Of a DNA stretch of 64,000 bases, positions 44,250-54,431 are shown piece after piece. The stretch lies in the NCBI GenBank assembly GCA_964637165.1, contig CAZWVI010000005.1, positions 62,001 through 126,000 on the forward strand, read 5' to 3'. A model generated the notes under the pieces. That model was not told the origin of the DNA and searched no databases. It saw only the letters and a program-made list of their open reading frames with translations. The first letter of the stretch is position 1. Each line of letters opens with the position of its first letter. Both the position numbers and the translations under genes were made by a program. This stretch comes from CAZWVI01 sp964637165 (GTDB lineage: Bacteria > Planctomycetota > UBA1135).

Positions 44250-44972
44250 ATGGGTAAGTCATTCGATACCGCCATGGAACCTAATTTCGAGAGCCAGCTA
44301 GTCGCCGCTAGAGAGCATGCCAAGCAGTACCTTGGCCCTGCTAGCTTGGCCCATCTCGCCAGGCCGCAAGTTATCTCCTCGCTTAAGCAACGATTCGAAA
44401 TCGGTAGCGAAGTTGCGGATGCAGTGTTGGCCGAAATCCATCTCGCCGCCCAACATCAGCCACTGCTAGCCAATGAATTTATTGGTTGTTTTCTATCTGA
44501 CATGATGATGCTCGGAAGTGCAACGTCCAAACAAGGATTGCGTCGGCTCCTCGACACTAATGACTTAGTGCAATCAGTTATAGAAGACTTGTGGCCGGAA
44601 TTATCCAAACTTAAATTCACCACACGCGCCGCATTTTTGTCCCTGCTTTCACGCCGGCTGCAATGGAAGGCCTCTGATCGGCGCCGCATGCTCGGTCGCG
44701 ATAAACGTCGCGAGGACCTGCGCTTAAATGTTGAGCCGCAAGACGTATCACCGAAAGAGAATTTCAAGTCACCACTTTCGATTATGGACGATCGAGAAGA
44801 GCAAGATCTACTCTTGACAAAGCTTATGGATTTACCTGAACTTGATCGCAGGTTAGTTACCCTGCATTTGCGTGGACACTCGGTTGTTGAAATGTCGGAA
44901 ATATTAGAAATGGAACGTGCTGAAACTGATAAAGAGTTGCAGCGCGCATTGCGCCGCGTTCGTGGTTCTTAA
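44250..44972 (+). CDS. ECF-like RNA polymerase sigma factor
   Basis: A 240-residue protein with an atypical N-terminal extension of about 85 residues, a region 2-like part (LRRLLDTNDLVQSVIEDLWPEL, then FLSLLSRRLQWKASDRRR) and a region 4 helix-turn-helix (LMDLPELDRRLVTLHLRGHSVVEMSEILEMERAETDKELQRALRRVR). This is the layout of ECF sigma factors that in planctomycetes sit next to Ser/Thr kinases. The start may be ATG 44250 or ATG 44274. Its stop overlaps that of the convergent kinase gene by 4 bp. The kinase may control it; no anti-sigma factor is visible. Confidence 0.78.
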   Translation: MGKSFDTAMEPNFESQLVAAREHAKQYLGPASLAHLARPQVISSLKQRFEIGSEVADAVLAEIHLAAQHQPLLANEFIGCFLSDMMMLGSATSKQGLRRLLDTNDLVQSVIEDLWPELSKLKFTTRAAFLSLLSRRLQWKASDRRRMLGRDKRREDLRLNVEPQDVSPKENFKSPLSIMDDREEQDLLLTKLMDLPELDRRLVTLHLRGHSVVEMSEILEMERAETDKELQRALRRVRGS

Positions 44973-47401
44973 TCAGGAATACTGGCGAGTTTTTCGCGCA
45001 ATTGCATCACGTTGATGTGCTCTTCACCATACTCGCTGATGTATCCATTCAATGATTTGTTCCAAACCGCACGTGCTTCATCACGCCTATTTAAGGCTAG
45101 GTATTGGTCGCCAAGTCGCATCCCGTAAAGAAGTGCCGAACTTGAGTTAGCACCTTTAACTTCAGTCGCACCACTTAAGGCTGACCTTAATAGTTTAATA
45201 GCATGTTCATGATCGCCGGTGGTTCCGGCATATTTTCCACAAAGCGCCAGACTCGATAAAGTCTTCGGGTGCTTACCACCATATTTGCCAATTCTGATTG
45301 ACAAAATGTCTGAGGCAAGTCGATAAGCTTCAAGCGGTTTTCCGGCGGCCCCGTAACCAATCGATTTATTGCTCAATAGAGATAAGTACAAGCGGTGGTT
45401 CTCGCTGAAGGTTTGTTTAATAAGTGGGAGGTATTCATCAGCCCAGCGAATAGCCTCTTCACCTTGCCCATTGTTGGCCAAAGAATTAACCAAGTTTGAA
45501 ATGTTACTCAATGTTGTTGGGTCTTGTTTTCCTCGCAACGCAATATCTCCTTCAACAACTTGCAAAAAGGAATCGACAGCAAGTTGATAGCGTGAGGAAT
45601 AGTTGTGGCCGGCGGCTAATCGGCTTAATGCCTTAAGCCAAAGTAAATTCATGGCTTCGCCATCTTTGCGTAAATAGCGGACCGAGGCCTCCATTAATTC
45701 GCGCCCTTCTTCGGGCCTACCAGTCATTGCATAAATATCTCCAAGTAAGTTGGCTGACGCCCAGGTAATCGGAGAATCAAAGTCCAAAAAGGTCACACAG
45801 TCTCGATAAACTCTTTCTAAAAGCTCAGTGGCCTCTGTGTAGCGTCCCTCATTAGATAAAATATTTGCCAACTTTGATTCTGTTTTCAAAGTTTCTGGAT
45901 GCCATTTACCGTGAGCAATTATTAATTCAGCAATTGCAAAGTTATATGAAATTTTGGCATTCTCGAAATCGCCAAATTCTTCAAAGGCTTTACCGCTAGC
46001 ACTAAGCAATCGCGCCTTTAACTCTGGTGCAATATTTTCATCACTCTGGGCAAGCGCGTGGGTGGCCTCGGCTAAGTCGCGGCGACCAGTGGTAGAAACT
46101 AATTCACGGGACTCAGCGTCTGGTTGTAATAATTTTTCAATCAATAACGACACATCTTCCAAAGAACTTTGGGTTTGTTCAGTGTTGACCTCGGCACTTT
46201 TGCGTTTTTGTTGTGCGACGTTCATTAACTGAATGGTGGTCACAGTCGTGCTAATCGAAATTAATAAAGTGAACGCTGCCAAAGAGCGTCGTGGCCGGCG
46301 GCGCGCAAAGCGCCAAACGCGTACCCCAAAACTAGTCGGCGAAGCATTTACCCGTTCACCATTTAGGAATGCGTTTAAGTCAGCGGCAAAGCTTTGCATT
46401 GAGTCATAACGATGGACTAGGGCCTTTTCCATAGCTTTCATACAGATGGCGCTCAATTCGACAGGAATAGCTTTGCGGATTTTGTTGGGCGCAGGGGGGT
46501 CCTGAATTCGGATTTGTTCTAAAACTTGGTCACGGTCTTCACCCTTAAATGGACGCTCCATAGTTAATGCTTCATAAAGGCTGGCGCCGAGCGAAAAAAT
46601 GTCGGTTTGGTAATTAACTGGACGATGCCCACGGCTTGCCTGTTCGGGACTCATAAAACTCGGCGTTCCAGTAAGCTCACCACTTACCGATAAACTTAAA
46701 TCTTCATGGATTTTAGCCAGCCCAAAGTCGGCAACCCGCGGTCGCCCATCTTTAGTCATTAAAATATTCCCCGGCTTTAAGTCGCGGTGCACAATTCCAT
46801 CATCATGCGCTGCACCCATAGCTTCGGTTACTGATAAAAATGTTTTGGCAACTGTTTTGAAGTAACTTGGTGGTAACTGTGCTCGATCTCGCAGTTCATT
46901 AATCGAATCAGCGAGACTCCAACCATCGCTAACCAATTCTTGGGCAATGTAGTTGATGCCCTCAAATTCTCCGGTGGCAATTACTCGCACAATCCCAGGG
47001 TGCGCCAGTTTGCCGCCAGTGACAGCTTCGCGTTGAAAGCGTTCTAAGGTGCGTGGCAAAAGTCCTAAATGGGGGAAGAGTAATTTGAGAGCAACCGATC
47101 TCCCTAAAGTAGTTTGTTCGGCCTCCCACACCATTCCCATTCCACCTTGTCCAATTGATTTAATTAACTTAAATTCACCAATCATACGCCCGGCGGAAAT
47201 CCCTAATGGTTGTTCGCCCAACATTCCACGTAATGCTTCATAGTCGATTAATAGTTCATCAAATATATTGCGAATATTTTCATCGAGTGAAGCAGCGAAA
47301 CTTTTTCCATCGGCCTCGCCTTTACGCGCCAACGCGAGAAAGCGATGAAAGGCTTGCTCGGCTTGCTGCTTTAGCGATTGTTGGTCGGTTGGTTCAGACA
47401 C
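44969..47401 (-). CDS. Membrane Ser/Thr protein kinase with C-terminal TPR repeats
   Basis: An 810-residue PknB-type kinase. The N-terminal ~75 residues are helical; the kinase domain has GQGGMG (84-89), Lys106 in VALKLL, HRDLKPGN (205-212) and DFG (225-227), followed by GTPSFMSPEQ. A basic stretch and one transmembrane helix (LAAFTLLISISTTVTTIQLM) near residues 360-385 place the C-terminal ~420 residues across the membrane. That part contains many tetratricopeptide repeats (for example SYNFAIAELIIAHGKWHPETL, YTEATELLERVYRDCVTFL). The start is GTG. It converges on the sigma-factor gene, a planctomycete-typical pairing suggesting signal-to-transcription coupling. Confidence 0.92.
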   Translation of the reverse strand: MSEPTDQQSLKQQAEQAFHRFLALARKGEADGKSFAASLDENIRNIFDELLIDYEALRGMLGEQPLGISAGRMIGEFKLIKSIGQGGMGMVWEAEQTTLGRSVALKLLFPHLGLLPRTLERFQREAVTGGKLAHPGIVRVIATGEFEGINYIAQELVSDGWSLADSINELRDRAQLPPSYFKTVAKTFLSVTEAMGAAHDDGIVHRDLKPGNILMTKDGRPRVADFGLAKIHEDLSLSVSGELTGTPSFMSPEQASRGHRPVNYQTDIFSLGASLYEALTMERPFKGEDRDQVLEQIRIQDPPAPNKIRKAIPVELSAICMKAMEKALVHRYDSMQSFAADLNAFLNGERVNASPTSFGVRVWRFARRRPRRSLAAFTLLISISTTVTTIQLMNVAQQKRKSAEVNTEQTQSSLEDVSLLIEKLLQPDAESRELVSTTGRRDLAEATHALAQSDENIAPELKARLLSASGKAFEEFGDFENAKISYNFAIAELIIAHGKWHPETLKTESKLANILSNEGRYTEATELLERVYRDCVTFLDFDSPITWASANLLGDIYAMTGRPEEGRELMEASVRYLRKDGEAMNLLWLKALSRLAAGHNYSSRYQLAVDSFLQVVEGDIALRGKQDPTTLSNISNLVNSLANNGQGEEAIRWADEYLPLIKQTFSENHRLYLSLLSNKSIGYGAAGKPLEAYRLASDILSIRIGKYGGKHPKTLSSLALCGKYAGTTGDHEHAIKLLRSALSGATEVKGANSSSALLYGMRLGDQYLALNRRDEARAVWNKSLNGYISEYGEEHINVMQLREKLASIPD

Positions 47402-47443
47402 TAGAGGTAGAGAGCCAGTAATTCTGGCCTCACTCTATTATTA

Positions 47444-48736
47444 CTAATTTTTGCTTGGCGCGGGCAAACTTAGGCTCATCAATAGGGGAATCGCTAAAAA
47501 TGCTGTTGCGGCTAAATATGGCGAGCTACTGCCGAATTTCCAGTAGAGCGTGGCGCCGATAAGTGGTCCGATGGCTCGGCTTAAAGATCCCATCGAGCGG
47601 AATGTGCCGAGTGCCAGTCCTTGACGGTCGGCGGGGGCGTATCTTGAAACGAGTGCCGATAAACATGGCATTACTAATGCTGAGCCAACCGCCATAAAGG
47701 CAAGTCCGCTATAAAGTTCGCCGGGTGTTTGTGATTTACCCATCAAAAAGAATCCAGGCGCGGTAATTAGCATGCCAATTTGCGCGACTCGTCGTTCACC
47801 AAAGCGTGGCGCGGCGCGGCGCACAATACCACCTTGAACAAAGGCGATAATTAGTCCAACAAAAACAAACATCCACGCGAGATCGGTGTGTGAAAAGTCA
47901 AATCGATTAACTGCTAAAAAGGAGAGAGTGAATTCAACTCCGGCAAAGGCAGTCAGATAAATTAAGTAAAGAGTAGTGGTGTTGGCAATCCCTGGAAAGT
48001 TAAGCGACTTTAGGCGCAACAATGGATTGAAAGACCGCGCGTCTCCTTGTGCACGATTATTTTCCGATAAGGTCTCCGGGAATTTTTTGACTACCCAGAT
48101 TAAATTAATAAAGGCTAAGCAGGCAGAGGCAAAGGCCGGGCCAGAAAATGGATTAAGTGCAAAGGTTGCACTACTGCCAGAATCTAATTGCCAGCCCGCC
48201 AGGAAGCCGCCAAGTGCTGGCCCAAGAATAAATCCTAAACCAATTGCCATTCCAACCATGCCCATGCCTTTGGCGCGGTTTTCGGAAGTCGTGGTGTCGG
48301 CAATTGCCGCCGAAGCTGTGGAAATATTTCCCGCCATGATGCCACCAAATATGCGTGCCGCAACTAAGACTAGGAAACTTCCAGCGAACATCCACAAAAT
48401 GTAGGCACCCACGGTTCCGCACAGCGTAAAAATCAGCGTCGGTCGGCGGCCAGTTCGGTCGGATAAGCCGCCCCACACGGTGGCAAAGACGAATTGCAGT
48501 AAGCCGTAAACAGAACCCAAAATTCCACCGAATAAAGTTTGTACCGCATTGCTGTCGGAAGCGGCTAAATCATTGAGCCAGACGGCTAATTGGCCGATTG
48601 CACTGTCAGGGCCTTCGAGGCCAACATAGTGCTCGAGCATGCCGGGGAATAGTGGGAAGATGATTGAGAAGCCGACAATATCGAGAAATACCGTAAGAAA
48701 AACCACTCCCATCACCGAATGTCCTTTATTGGTCAT
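47444..48736 (-). CDS. Major facilitator superfamily transporter (TetA-like)
   Basis: A 430-residue MFS protein with 12 predicted helices. The motif A loop is GGLSDRTGRRP, and the N-terminus MGVVFLTVFLDIVGFSIIFPLFP is typical of the drug:H+ antiporter-1 family that includes TetA. A ~60-residue insertion between the early helices carries polar sequence (LNDLAASDSNAVQTLFGG). Drug or metabolite export is likely; the substrate is unknown. It follows the kinase gene region on the same strand but 42 bp away, and is divergent from the FG-GAP genes. Confidence 0.88.
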   Translation of the reverse strand: MTNKGHSVMGVVFLTVFLDIVGFSIIFPLFPGMLEHYVGLEGPDSAIGQLAVWLNDLAASDSNAVQTLFGGILGSVYGLLQFVFATVWGGLSDRTGRRPTLIFTLCGTVGAYILWMFAGSFLVLVAARIFGGIMAGNISTASAAIADTTTSENRAKGMGMVGMAIGLGFILGPALGGFLAGWQLDSGSSATFALNPFSGPAFASACLAFINLIWVVKKFPETLSENNRAQGDARSFNPLLRLKSLNFPGIANTTTLYLIYLTAFAGVEFTLSFLAVNRFDFSHTDLAWMFVFVGLIIAFVQGGIVRRAAPRFGERRVAQIGMLITAPGFFLMGKSQTPGELYSGLAFMAVGSALVMPCLSALVSRYAPADRQGLALGTFRSMGSLSRAIGPLIGATLYWKFGSSSPYLAATAFLAIPLLMSLSLPAPSKN

Positions 48737-48855
48737 GGTTTACGCGCAATTGAGGGGTTTGTGGTCATTGTCCCTTCTAGGATAGGATTGCCGGTTGAAC
48801 AAGCGAAATGGTGGTAGAGTTTAGAAACTAGCAAATAAAAGAAATCCTCCCCCTT

Positions 48856-50549
48856 ATGCGTTTCCTCCCCGCCATCCTAATCAGCACTTGCTGTTTCGCC
48901 GTTCAAGGCATAGCTCAAACAACCTATGTTGACGATACCGCCGGTGCAGGCTTAAGTTTGACCCACACTCCGGTTTCAGGCCACCCAACTTGGCGATGTT
49001 GCCAGGAGTTTCTACTGGTGACTTTAACAATGATGGTTGGCCAGATCTTTATGCGATCAGTGGTGGCACAACTCCTGACAAGTTATTCATAAACCAAGGC
49101 AATGGACAGTTTGTCGATGAAGCAACTCAATGGGGCTTAACCGATTTGATTTACGGTGTCGGATCTTGCATTGGTGATTTCAACCGCGATGGCTGGCAAG
49201 ACATTTATGTGGTTTCTGCTGGTGATATTGTGAATGGTGCAATTTCAAATGGGAATCGCCTCTATGTGAATAATGGAAACGGAACCTTTAGCGATGTCGC
49301 GCAAACAGCCGGCGTTGCTTTTGGCGCAGGTTGTGGTTGTTCAAAAACCGCGATGTGGTCGGATTACGATCATGATGGTTGGTTAGATTAATTTGTTACA
49401 GCTAACGATTTGTCATCGATTCCAAACCGTCTCTACCATAATAATCAGGATGGCACCTTCACAGACTTCGATGGCGACCGTTGGCCGGACTTATTGGTCG
49501 GTGGTGACTATGACGAAGATGGTGATATTGATTTCCATTTAAGCGATATCCACTGGCCATTGACAAACTTAAAAGGTAGCCGTTTGTTGATTAACGACGG
49601 TAATCACACCTTTAGCGAAAAAGGTACTGCGGCCGGAGTTAATGCTGCAGGTTGGGGTTGGGGTAATGCCGCAACCGATATCGATAACGATGGCCTACTA
49701 GATATTGTGGCCACCAATGGTTGGCTACAAATGCAGTGGCAGAATTATCCGACCAAGGTTTTTTATAACTTGGGTAATATGCAATACGCCGAACTATCCG
49801 CATGGTGTGGCTTAGTGCACTTTGGCGCAGGTCGCGGATTGATTAAATGGGATCCTGACCAAGATGGCGATGAAGATATTTTAATCGCTGCAAGCGGTGA
49901 ACCACTTGCCCACTTTAGAAATGATCTAGCTAATGGTAATGCTTGGTTGCGAGTAAACTTCGACACTTCTGCTAATCCGGCTTTAGCTCCGAATGGATTT
50001 GGAACAACAGTTTGGGCAACGGTAAATGGTCGTACCTTGATGCGCCAAATTGATTCAAGTATTAGCCACTTGTCCCAGCATGAGTTAACCGCGCATTTTG
50101 GTTTTGGACCAGGAGTTACTCAGGTAGATGAACTTCGAATCGAATGGGCCGATGGGTTTGATACGGTTTTAAGCAATGTGGCTATCGATCAATTACTGAC
50201 CGTTGCTGCCGAGAAACCTTTTGTTAGTTCTTCGTTGATCCGTGGACAGAGCGCAACTTTAACTTTGACTGGGGCTCAAGCTGGCGAACAGGTTCTGTTT
50301 TTGTCTAGCCTAGTTGGTTTTGGTGGCAGCCCACCAATCCCGCAACTTGGCGGTCAACGCTTGGGGATTTTGCCACCAATTAGATTGGCTGGTTCGGCAA
50401 TGACCAATTCAAACGGACAGGCCACCTATTCCGCCTTAATCCCTAATGGTGCACCTCTTGTTGGTGTTTATCTGCAGGCAGTGGTGCAGCGCGGAGTAAA
50501 CGGTCGAGATTCAGTTATTTCAAACTCGATTAACAAAATAATCCAATAA
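48856..50549 (+). pseudogene. Broken FG-GAP/ASPIC-UnbV secreted protein gene
   Basis: This reads as a decayed paralogue of the intact gene at 50663. The signal peptide and first residues (RFLPAILISTCCFAVQGIAQ, then TYVDDTAGAGLSLTHTP) are in one frame. A frameshift near 48985-48995 moves the FG-GAP repeats (STGDFNNDGWPDLYAISGG) to another. A TAA at 49389-49391 replaces a Leu codon in HDGWLDLFV. After that an in-frame deletion of about 60 residues, relative to the paralogue, fuses GTFTD to DGDRWPDLL. The C-terminal ASPIC/UnbV domain (TVNGRTLMRQIDSSISHLSQHE, FGFGPGV) and terminal beta domain remain open from 49410 on. Sequencing or assembly error could explain the nonsense codon and shift, but not the deletion. 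Confidence 0.82.
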
Positions 50550-50662
50550 TCCTTGGTTTTGCTTAGGTTTCGGACCCCAGAAATCCGAAAAAAGGGGTAG
50601 GGTAGAGATACCCCGCAGCGCTCTTTTGCGCACCCTCATCTCAATTCCCGCACACCATCAAG

Positions 50663-52537
50663 ATGAAAATTCAACACATCCCGATTGGTCTAATGTTGGT
50701 AGCCTTGCTACTCAGCGTGGAAGATATTTCTGCGCAAACTTCCTACGTTGACGATACCGCAGCAGCCGGATTGTCGTTCAGTCATACTCCGGGGGCCGGC
50801 CATAATTCCATCTCGATGGTTGGCGGTGGCACAATCGGTGATTTTAATAACGATGGCTTGCCAGACATTTTTGTGTTTGGTGGCGGCGGAGTTCAAGATG
50901 CTCTGTTTATTAATCAAGGCAATGGCACTTGGCAAGACGAGGCCACTCAATGGGGCTTAACCGATTTAACTTACGGGGTTGGCGCTGCGGTTGGCGATTT
51001 TGATCGCGATGGCTGGCAGGATTTGTATGTAACGTCATGGGGAGACCCAGTGAATGGTCCACTTCATAACGACAATCGCCTGTACCGAAATAATGGTAAC
51101 GGCACTTTTACCGACGTCGCCGTAACCGCTGGTGTTCAGTCCGCTTCCACTGCCGCTGATTCATATAGCGCATGTTTTGGCGATTATGATCATGACGGCT
51201 GGTTGGATTTATTCGTTTGCGCCTATGGCCCATTGACTGGCGCAAACCGCTTGTTTCGCAATAACCAGAATGGAACATTCACTGATGTTACGCAAACGGC
51301 AATGCCGCGAATTTCCGCGGTACATGGTTTGGCATGTTGCTTTACCGACATGAATGAAGACGGCTGGCCAGAACTTTTATTAATTGGAGATACTGGAACG
51401 AGCAATTATTTGGTTAATAATCGTAATGGAACATTTAGCGATTCCACGAACACAGTTCAGGATTTCAACAAACCCAATGGCATGGGAGTAGCGACCGCTG
51501 ACTTCGACAGCGATGGGGATATCGATTTCTATGTTAGTGATATCTACTGGCCTTTAACTGGACTCGGAGGGAACCGTTTGTTTCTCAACGACGGCGATCA
51601 TAATTTCCATGAGGACGGGCAAACGGCTGGTGTGAACATTAGTGGGTGGGCATGGGCACCATGTGCAACGGATGTGGACAATGATGGTTTAGTTGACCTA
51701 ACCTGCACCAATGGTTGGGCGGGTTCGTGGGGGAGTTACCCGACACGTCTCTATTACAACTTAGGCAATACTACTTTTGTGGACATTGCCGGTTTCTGCG
51801 GATTGATGCATTACGGTAATGGACGTGGAATGTACATGTTGGACGGCGATGGTGATGGCGACGAAGATTTGTTGTTAACCGCGATGGCTGAACCAACAAC
51901 CTATTGGAGGAATGATTTATCGAACGGGTACACCTGGCTCGATCTTGATTTCGACACATACTCGCATCCGACCTTGGCTCCACACGGCATCGGTACCAGA
52001 GTTGAAGCGATTGTTAATGGCCAAAGTTATGTGCGCCAACTCGATAGTCGTCAAAGTTATCTTGGCCAGAGTGAGTTCTACTTGCACTTTGGTTTGGGCG
52101 GCGCGGCTCAAGTTGATGAATTGATAATTACTTGGGCGGATGGATTTAGCGAAGTCATGACTAATGTTGCGACCAATCAACGACTTACCATTTCGGCGCA
52201 AGCACCATTTGTGCAAACACCGTTGGTGCGTGGCTCGCAGGTCAACTTTAGCTTGAGTAATCTTCAAGCGGGTGAAGTCGCTAGATTTGGCTATTCTTTT
52301 AACGGAATTGGCAATGGCATGGCGCTTGGTCAGCTTGGCAATATGCGGGTTAACTTGTTGCCACCGGCGCAAGTTTTGGGAATTGCAACTGCTAACCAAA
52401 ATGGTGTGGCAACATTGCAAGTTACGATGCCATGGAACGCCCCGACAGTGATGCTGCATACCCAGGCGGTGGTAGTTCGGGGGCTGGCCGGCAGTATGTC
52501 GATTAAGAGCAATTTCCGCTCTGAGTTGATTCAGTAG
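50663..52537 (+). CDS. Secreted FG-GAP/VCBS beta-propeller protein with ASPIC/UnbV domain
   Basis: A 624-residue exported protein. Signal peptide IPIGLMLVALLLSVEDISAQ; then six or more FG-GAP repeats with Ca2+-binding loops of the type GDFNNDGLPDIF, GDFDRDGWQDLY, GDYDHDGWLDLF and ADFDSDGDIDFY, forming a predicted beta-propeller. The ASPIC/UnbV domain follows (GIGTRVEAIVNGQSYVRQLD, FGLGGAAQVDELIITWADG). A final ~100-residue beta domain is shared in layout with other secreted proteins of the window. It probably binds ligands at the cell surface. It is the intact member of a tandem pair whose upstream copy is broken. Confidence 0.88.
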   Translation: MKIQHIPIGLMLVALLLSVEDISAQTSYVDDTAAAGLSFSHTPGAGHNSISMVGGGTIGDFNNDGLPDIFVFGGGGVQDALFINQGNGTWQDEATQWGLTDLTYGVGAAVGDFDRDGWQDLYVTSWGDPVNGPLHNDNRLYRNNGNGTFTDVAVTAGVQSASTAADSYSACFGDYDHDGWLDLFVCAYGPLTGANRLFRNNQNGTFTDVTQTAMPRISAVHGLACCFTDMNEDGWPELLLIGDTGTSNYLVNNRNGTFSDSTNTVQDFNKPNGMGVATADFDSDGDIDFYVSDIYWPLTGLGGNRLFLNDGDHNFHEDGQTAGVNISGWAWAPCATDVDNDGLVDLTCTNGWAGSWGSYPTRLYYNLGNTTFVDIAGFCGLMHYGNGRGMYMLDGDGDGDEDLLLTAMAEPTTYWRNDLSNGYTWLDLDFDTYSHPTLAPHGIGTRVEAIVNGQSYVRQLDSRQSYLGQSEFYLHFGLGGAAQVDELIITWADGFSEVMTNVATNQRLTISAQAPFVQTPLVRGSQVNFSLSNLQAGEVARFGYSFNGIGNGMALGQLGNMRVNLLPPAQVLGIATANQNGVATLQVTMPWNAPTVMLHTQAVVVRGLAGSMSIKSNFRSELIQ

Positions 52538-52600
52538 TTATAGGTTTTTACTACTTGTAATTTCTTGAGTGGAGCTTATTAGAGTTAACTACGTAAATCC

Positions 52601-53152
52601 ATGCCCGATCCCACCACTTTGCCACAAGAAATCATGAGCCTTGGCATCTCATCCTCACGGCTTTTGGACGTGCGCCCTACGCTCTCCAAGGGAGAAGATC
52701 CATTTAGTTTGATAATGACTGCGGTGGCCGCTCTCGATGAGGGCGAGGCTCTGCATTTATTGGCTCCGTTTGACCCGCTTCCCTTGTATGCGGTTCTTGG
52801 AGGAAAGGGATTTCAAAACTATTCGGTTAAGGAGGGTGAGGTTCATAACATTTGGTTTTACCGCGCCGTTGATGTGGAAAAGGTCGCGACCAAGTCGAAT
52901 ACTGGAGAGCTTCAGGGTGAAGTCTTGCTAGATGTTCGTGGCTTGGAGCCACCGCAACCGATGGCGGTAATTTTGGAGAAGTTGCACGAACTTGGGGATG
53001 GTGCTCACTTATTGGTCGACCATCATCGTGAGCCGGTAATGCTATATGACAAGTTGGCGGTTATGGGGTTTAAGGCTGAGGCGAAAGAAATTAGTGCCGG
53101 GCATTGGCAAGTTCGTATCCTGCCGGAATGGGCAGGAGCCGATGAGCGCTGA
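52601..53152 (+). CDS. Protein with two DUF2249 domains
   Basis: A 183-residue cytoplasmic protein made of two DUF2249 (TusA/SirA-like) units: LDVRPTLSKGEDPFSLIMTA, then LHLLAPFDPLPLYAVLGGKGF, and LDVRGLEPPQPMAVILEKL, then HLLVDHHREPVMLYDKLAVMGF. The duplicated LDVR...P and F.P.PLY.VL..KGF patterns are clear. DUF2249 proteins often occur with cytochrome-oxidase-like and nitrosative-stress genes, and here the next gene encodes an oxidase-like membrane protein whose start overlaps the end of this one by 11 bp. The exact biochemical role is unknown. Confidence 0.85.
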   Translation: MPDPTTLPQEIMSLGISSSRLLDVRPTLSKGEDPFSLIMTAVAALDEGEALHLLAPFDPLPLYAVLGGKGFQNYSVKEGEVHNIWFYRAVDVEKVATKSNTGELQGEVLLDVRGLEPPQPMAVILEKLHELGDGAHLLVDHHREPVMLYDKLAVMGFKAEAKEISAGHWQVRILPEWAGADER

Positions 53153-54431
53153 TACTTCGACACTTAACACCGACCTAGCACCGAGCTTTCGCTTGGTGGC
53201 TTGGCATATGTTGTTGGGTGTGTTCGGATTTGTCGCGACTGCAGTGGTTTTACTTTTAATGGCTGACCAATTTAACGCCCATTGGTTTAAACCCGGCCTT
53301 CTTGGGCTTGTGCATAGCGCCGCGCTTTTTTGGTTATTGCCGATAGCGATGGGTGCTCTACATCAAATGGTGCCAGTGTTATTTGAGCGGCGAGTCTATT
53401 CAGAAAAAATCGCTTGGTCGGCCTTAGTGCTTAATGTGCTTGGCGGTTCAGGCTTAATCGCCCATATGTTTACCTTGAATAATTCAGTTGGCTTAATGGC
53501 GACGGGAATGATGACCGCGCTTGGTGTTTTATTATGGGTGGCTAATTTACTACTCACAATCAAAAGTGCTGGGCGACCAAATTTAATTGGTGGCCATGTT
53601 GTGATTGCCTTAGCGTTTTTGGCGACTACTGCAGTAATCGGCGGAATGTTAGCGTGGAATTTATGGGAGCCATATTTAAACTGGGATCACTTACGCTGGT
53701 TGCGCGGGCATGCGCACTTGGGGATTTATGGATTCTTCGGAATTTTAATTATGGGTGTTGGCTACAAACTCGCTGAAATGTTCTTGTTGTCGTATGGTGC
53801 TGATATGCGATTAGGGCGGTGGGCTTTGATTTCTGCAACCATTGGATTGTTAGTTTTAGTGGCGACTTTGATGTTTAGTTATTCTGCGCCAGTAGTCGGC
53901 GCTATTTTGCTTGGCTTGAGCGCGTGTTTATTCGTTAGCCAATTTGGACGAATTTTAAGGAAACGCTTGAAACGCCAATTAGATGTCCCTTGGCGGCATA
54001 CACTGGCGACATTGGCGTGGTTGTTGATGGCTACGGGTTTGGGCTTGGGTTTAGTTTTTGATTTAGTTCCGCAAATGGGTGTTGTTCAAGTTAGTACGAT
54101 TTATATTTTTGTTGGGCTGTTTGGATTTGTTGGTTCAGTAGTCTCTGGACAGATGTTTAAAATTATGCCATTTTTAGTTTGGTTGAAATGGTACAGCCCA
54201 CATTTGGGATTGCGTCAAATTCCACCCGCAACAGAACTGATTTCGCGACACTTGATGCTTGTTCAATTTGTATTACAACAAAGTGGCGTGGCGTTAATTG
54301 TTGTCGGTGTTCTAAGCAAAACCCCGCGTTTGCAAACTGTTGGCGCATGGAGTTTCTTGTGCGCGACGATTGTGTTTGCAATCATCATGATTAAGTTAAT
54401 GCGCAGTAGGCCAATTGATGTCGCTAACTAA
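53142..54431 (+). CDS. Heme-copper-oxidase subunit I-like membrane protein
   Basis: A 429-residue protein of about 12 transmembrane helices. Histidines lie in helix contexts resembling heme or copper ligands: His58 and His74 (GLVHSAALFWLLPIAMGALHQM) and His190/His192 (RWLRGHAHLGIYGFFG), with a later KIMPFLVWL segment. This resembles the NorB/cbb3-like proteins that accompany DUF2249 genes; a complete binuclear centre is not obvious, so it may bind heme only. The start at 53142 overlaps the DUF2249 stop; the longer frame is an overlap artefact. A MIP18-type gene overlaps its end. A role in NO or O2 chemistry is inferred from context. Confidence 0.7.
   Translation: MSADTSTLNTDLAPSFRLVAWHMLLGVFGFVATAVVLLLMADQFNAHWFKPGLLGLVHSAALFWLLPIAMGALHQMVPVLFERRVYSEKIAWSALVLNVLGGSGLIAHMFTLNNSVGLMATGMMTALGVLLWVANLLLTIKSAGRPNLIGGHVVIALAFLATTAVIGGMLAWNLWEPYLNWDHLRWLRGHAHLGIYGFFGILIMGVGYKLAEMFLLSYGADMRLGRWALISATIGLLVLVATLMFSYSAPVVGAILLGLSACLFVSQFGRILRKRLKRQLDVPWRHTLATLAWLLMATGLGLGLVFDLVPQMGVVQVSTIYIFVGLFGFVGSVVSGQMFKIMPFLVWLKWYSPHLGLRQIPPATELISRHLMLVQFVLQQSGVALIVVGVLSKTPRLQTVGAWSFLCATIVFAIIMIKLMRSRPIDVAN

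Noticed and set aside
50560..50662. Terminator between the two FG-GAP genes (TTTCGG...CCGAAA)
   Set aside because: The stem is short and followed by A-rich/G-rich rather than T-rich sequence on the plus strand.
53046..53141. Earlier start for the oxidase-like protein
   Set aside because: The extra residues are a basic out-of-frame reading of the DUF2249 gene; the membrane protein begins at the ATG overlapping its stop.
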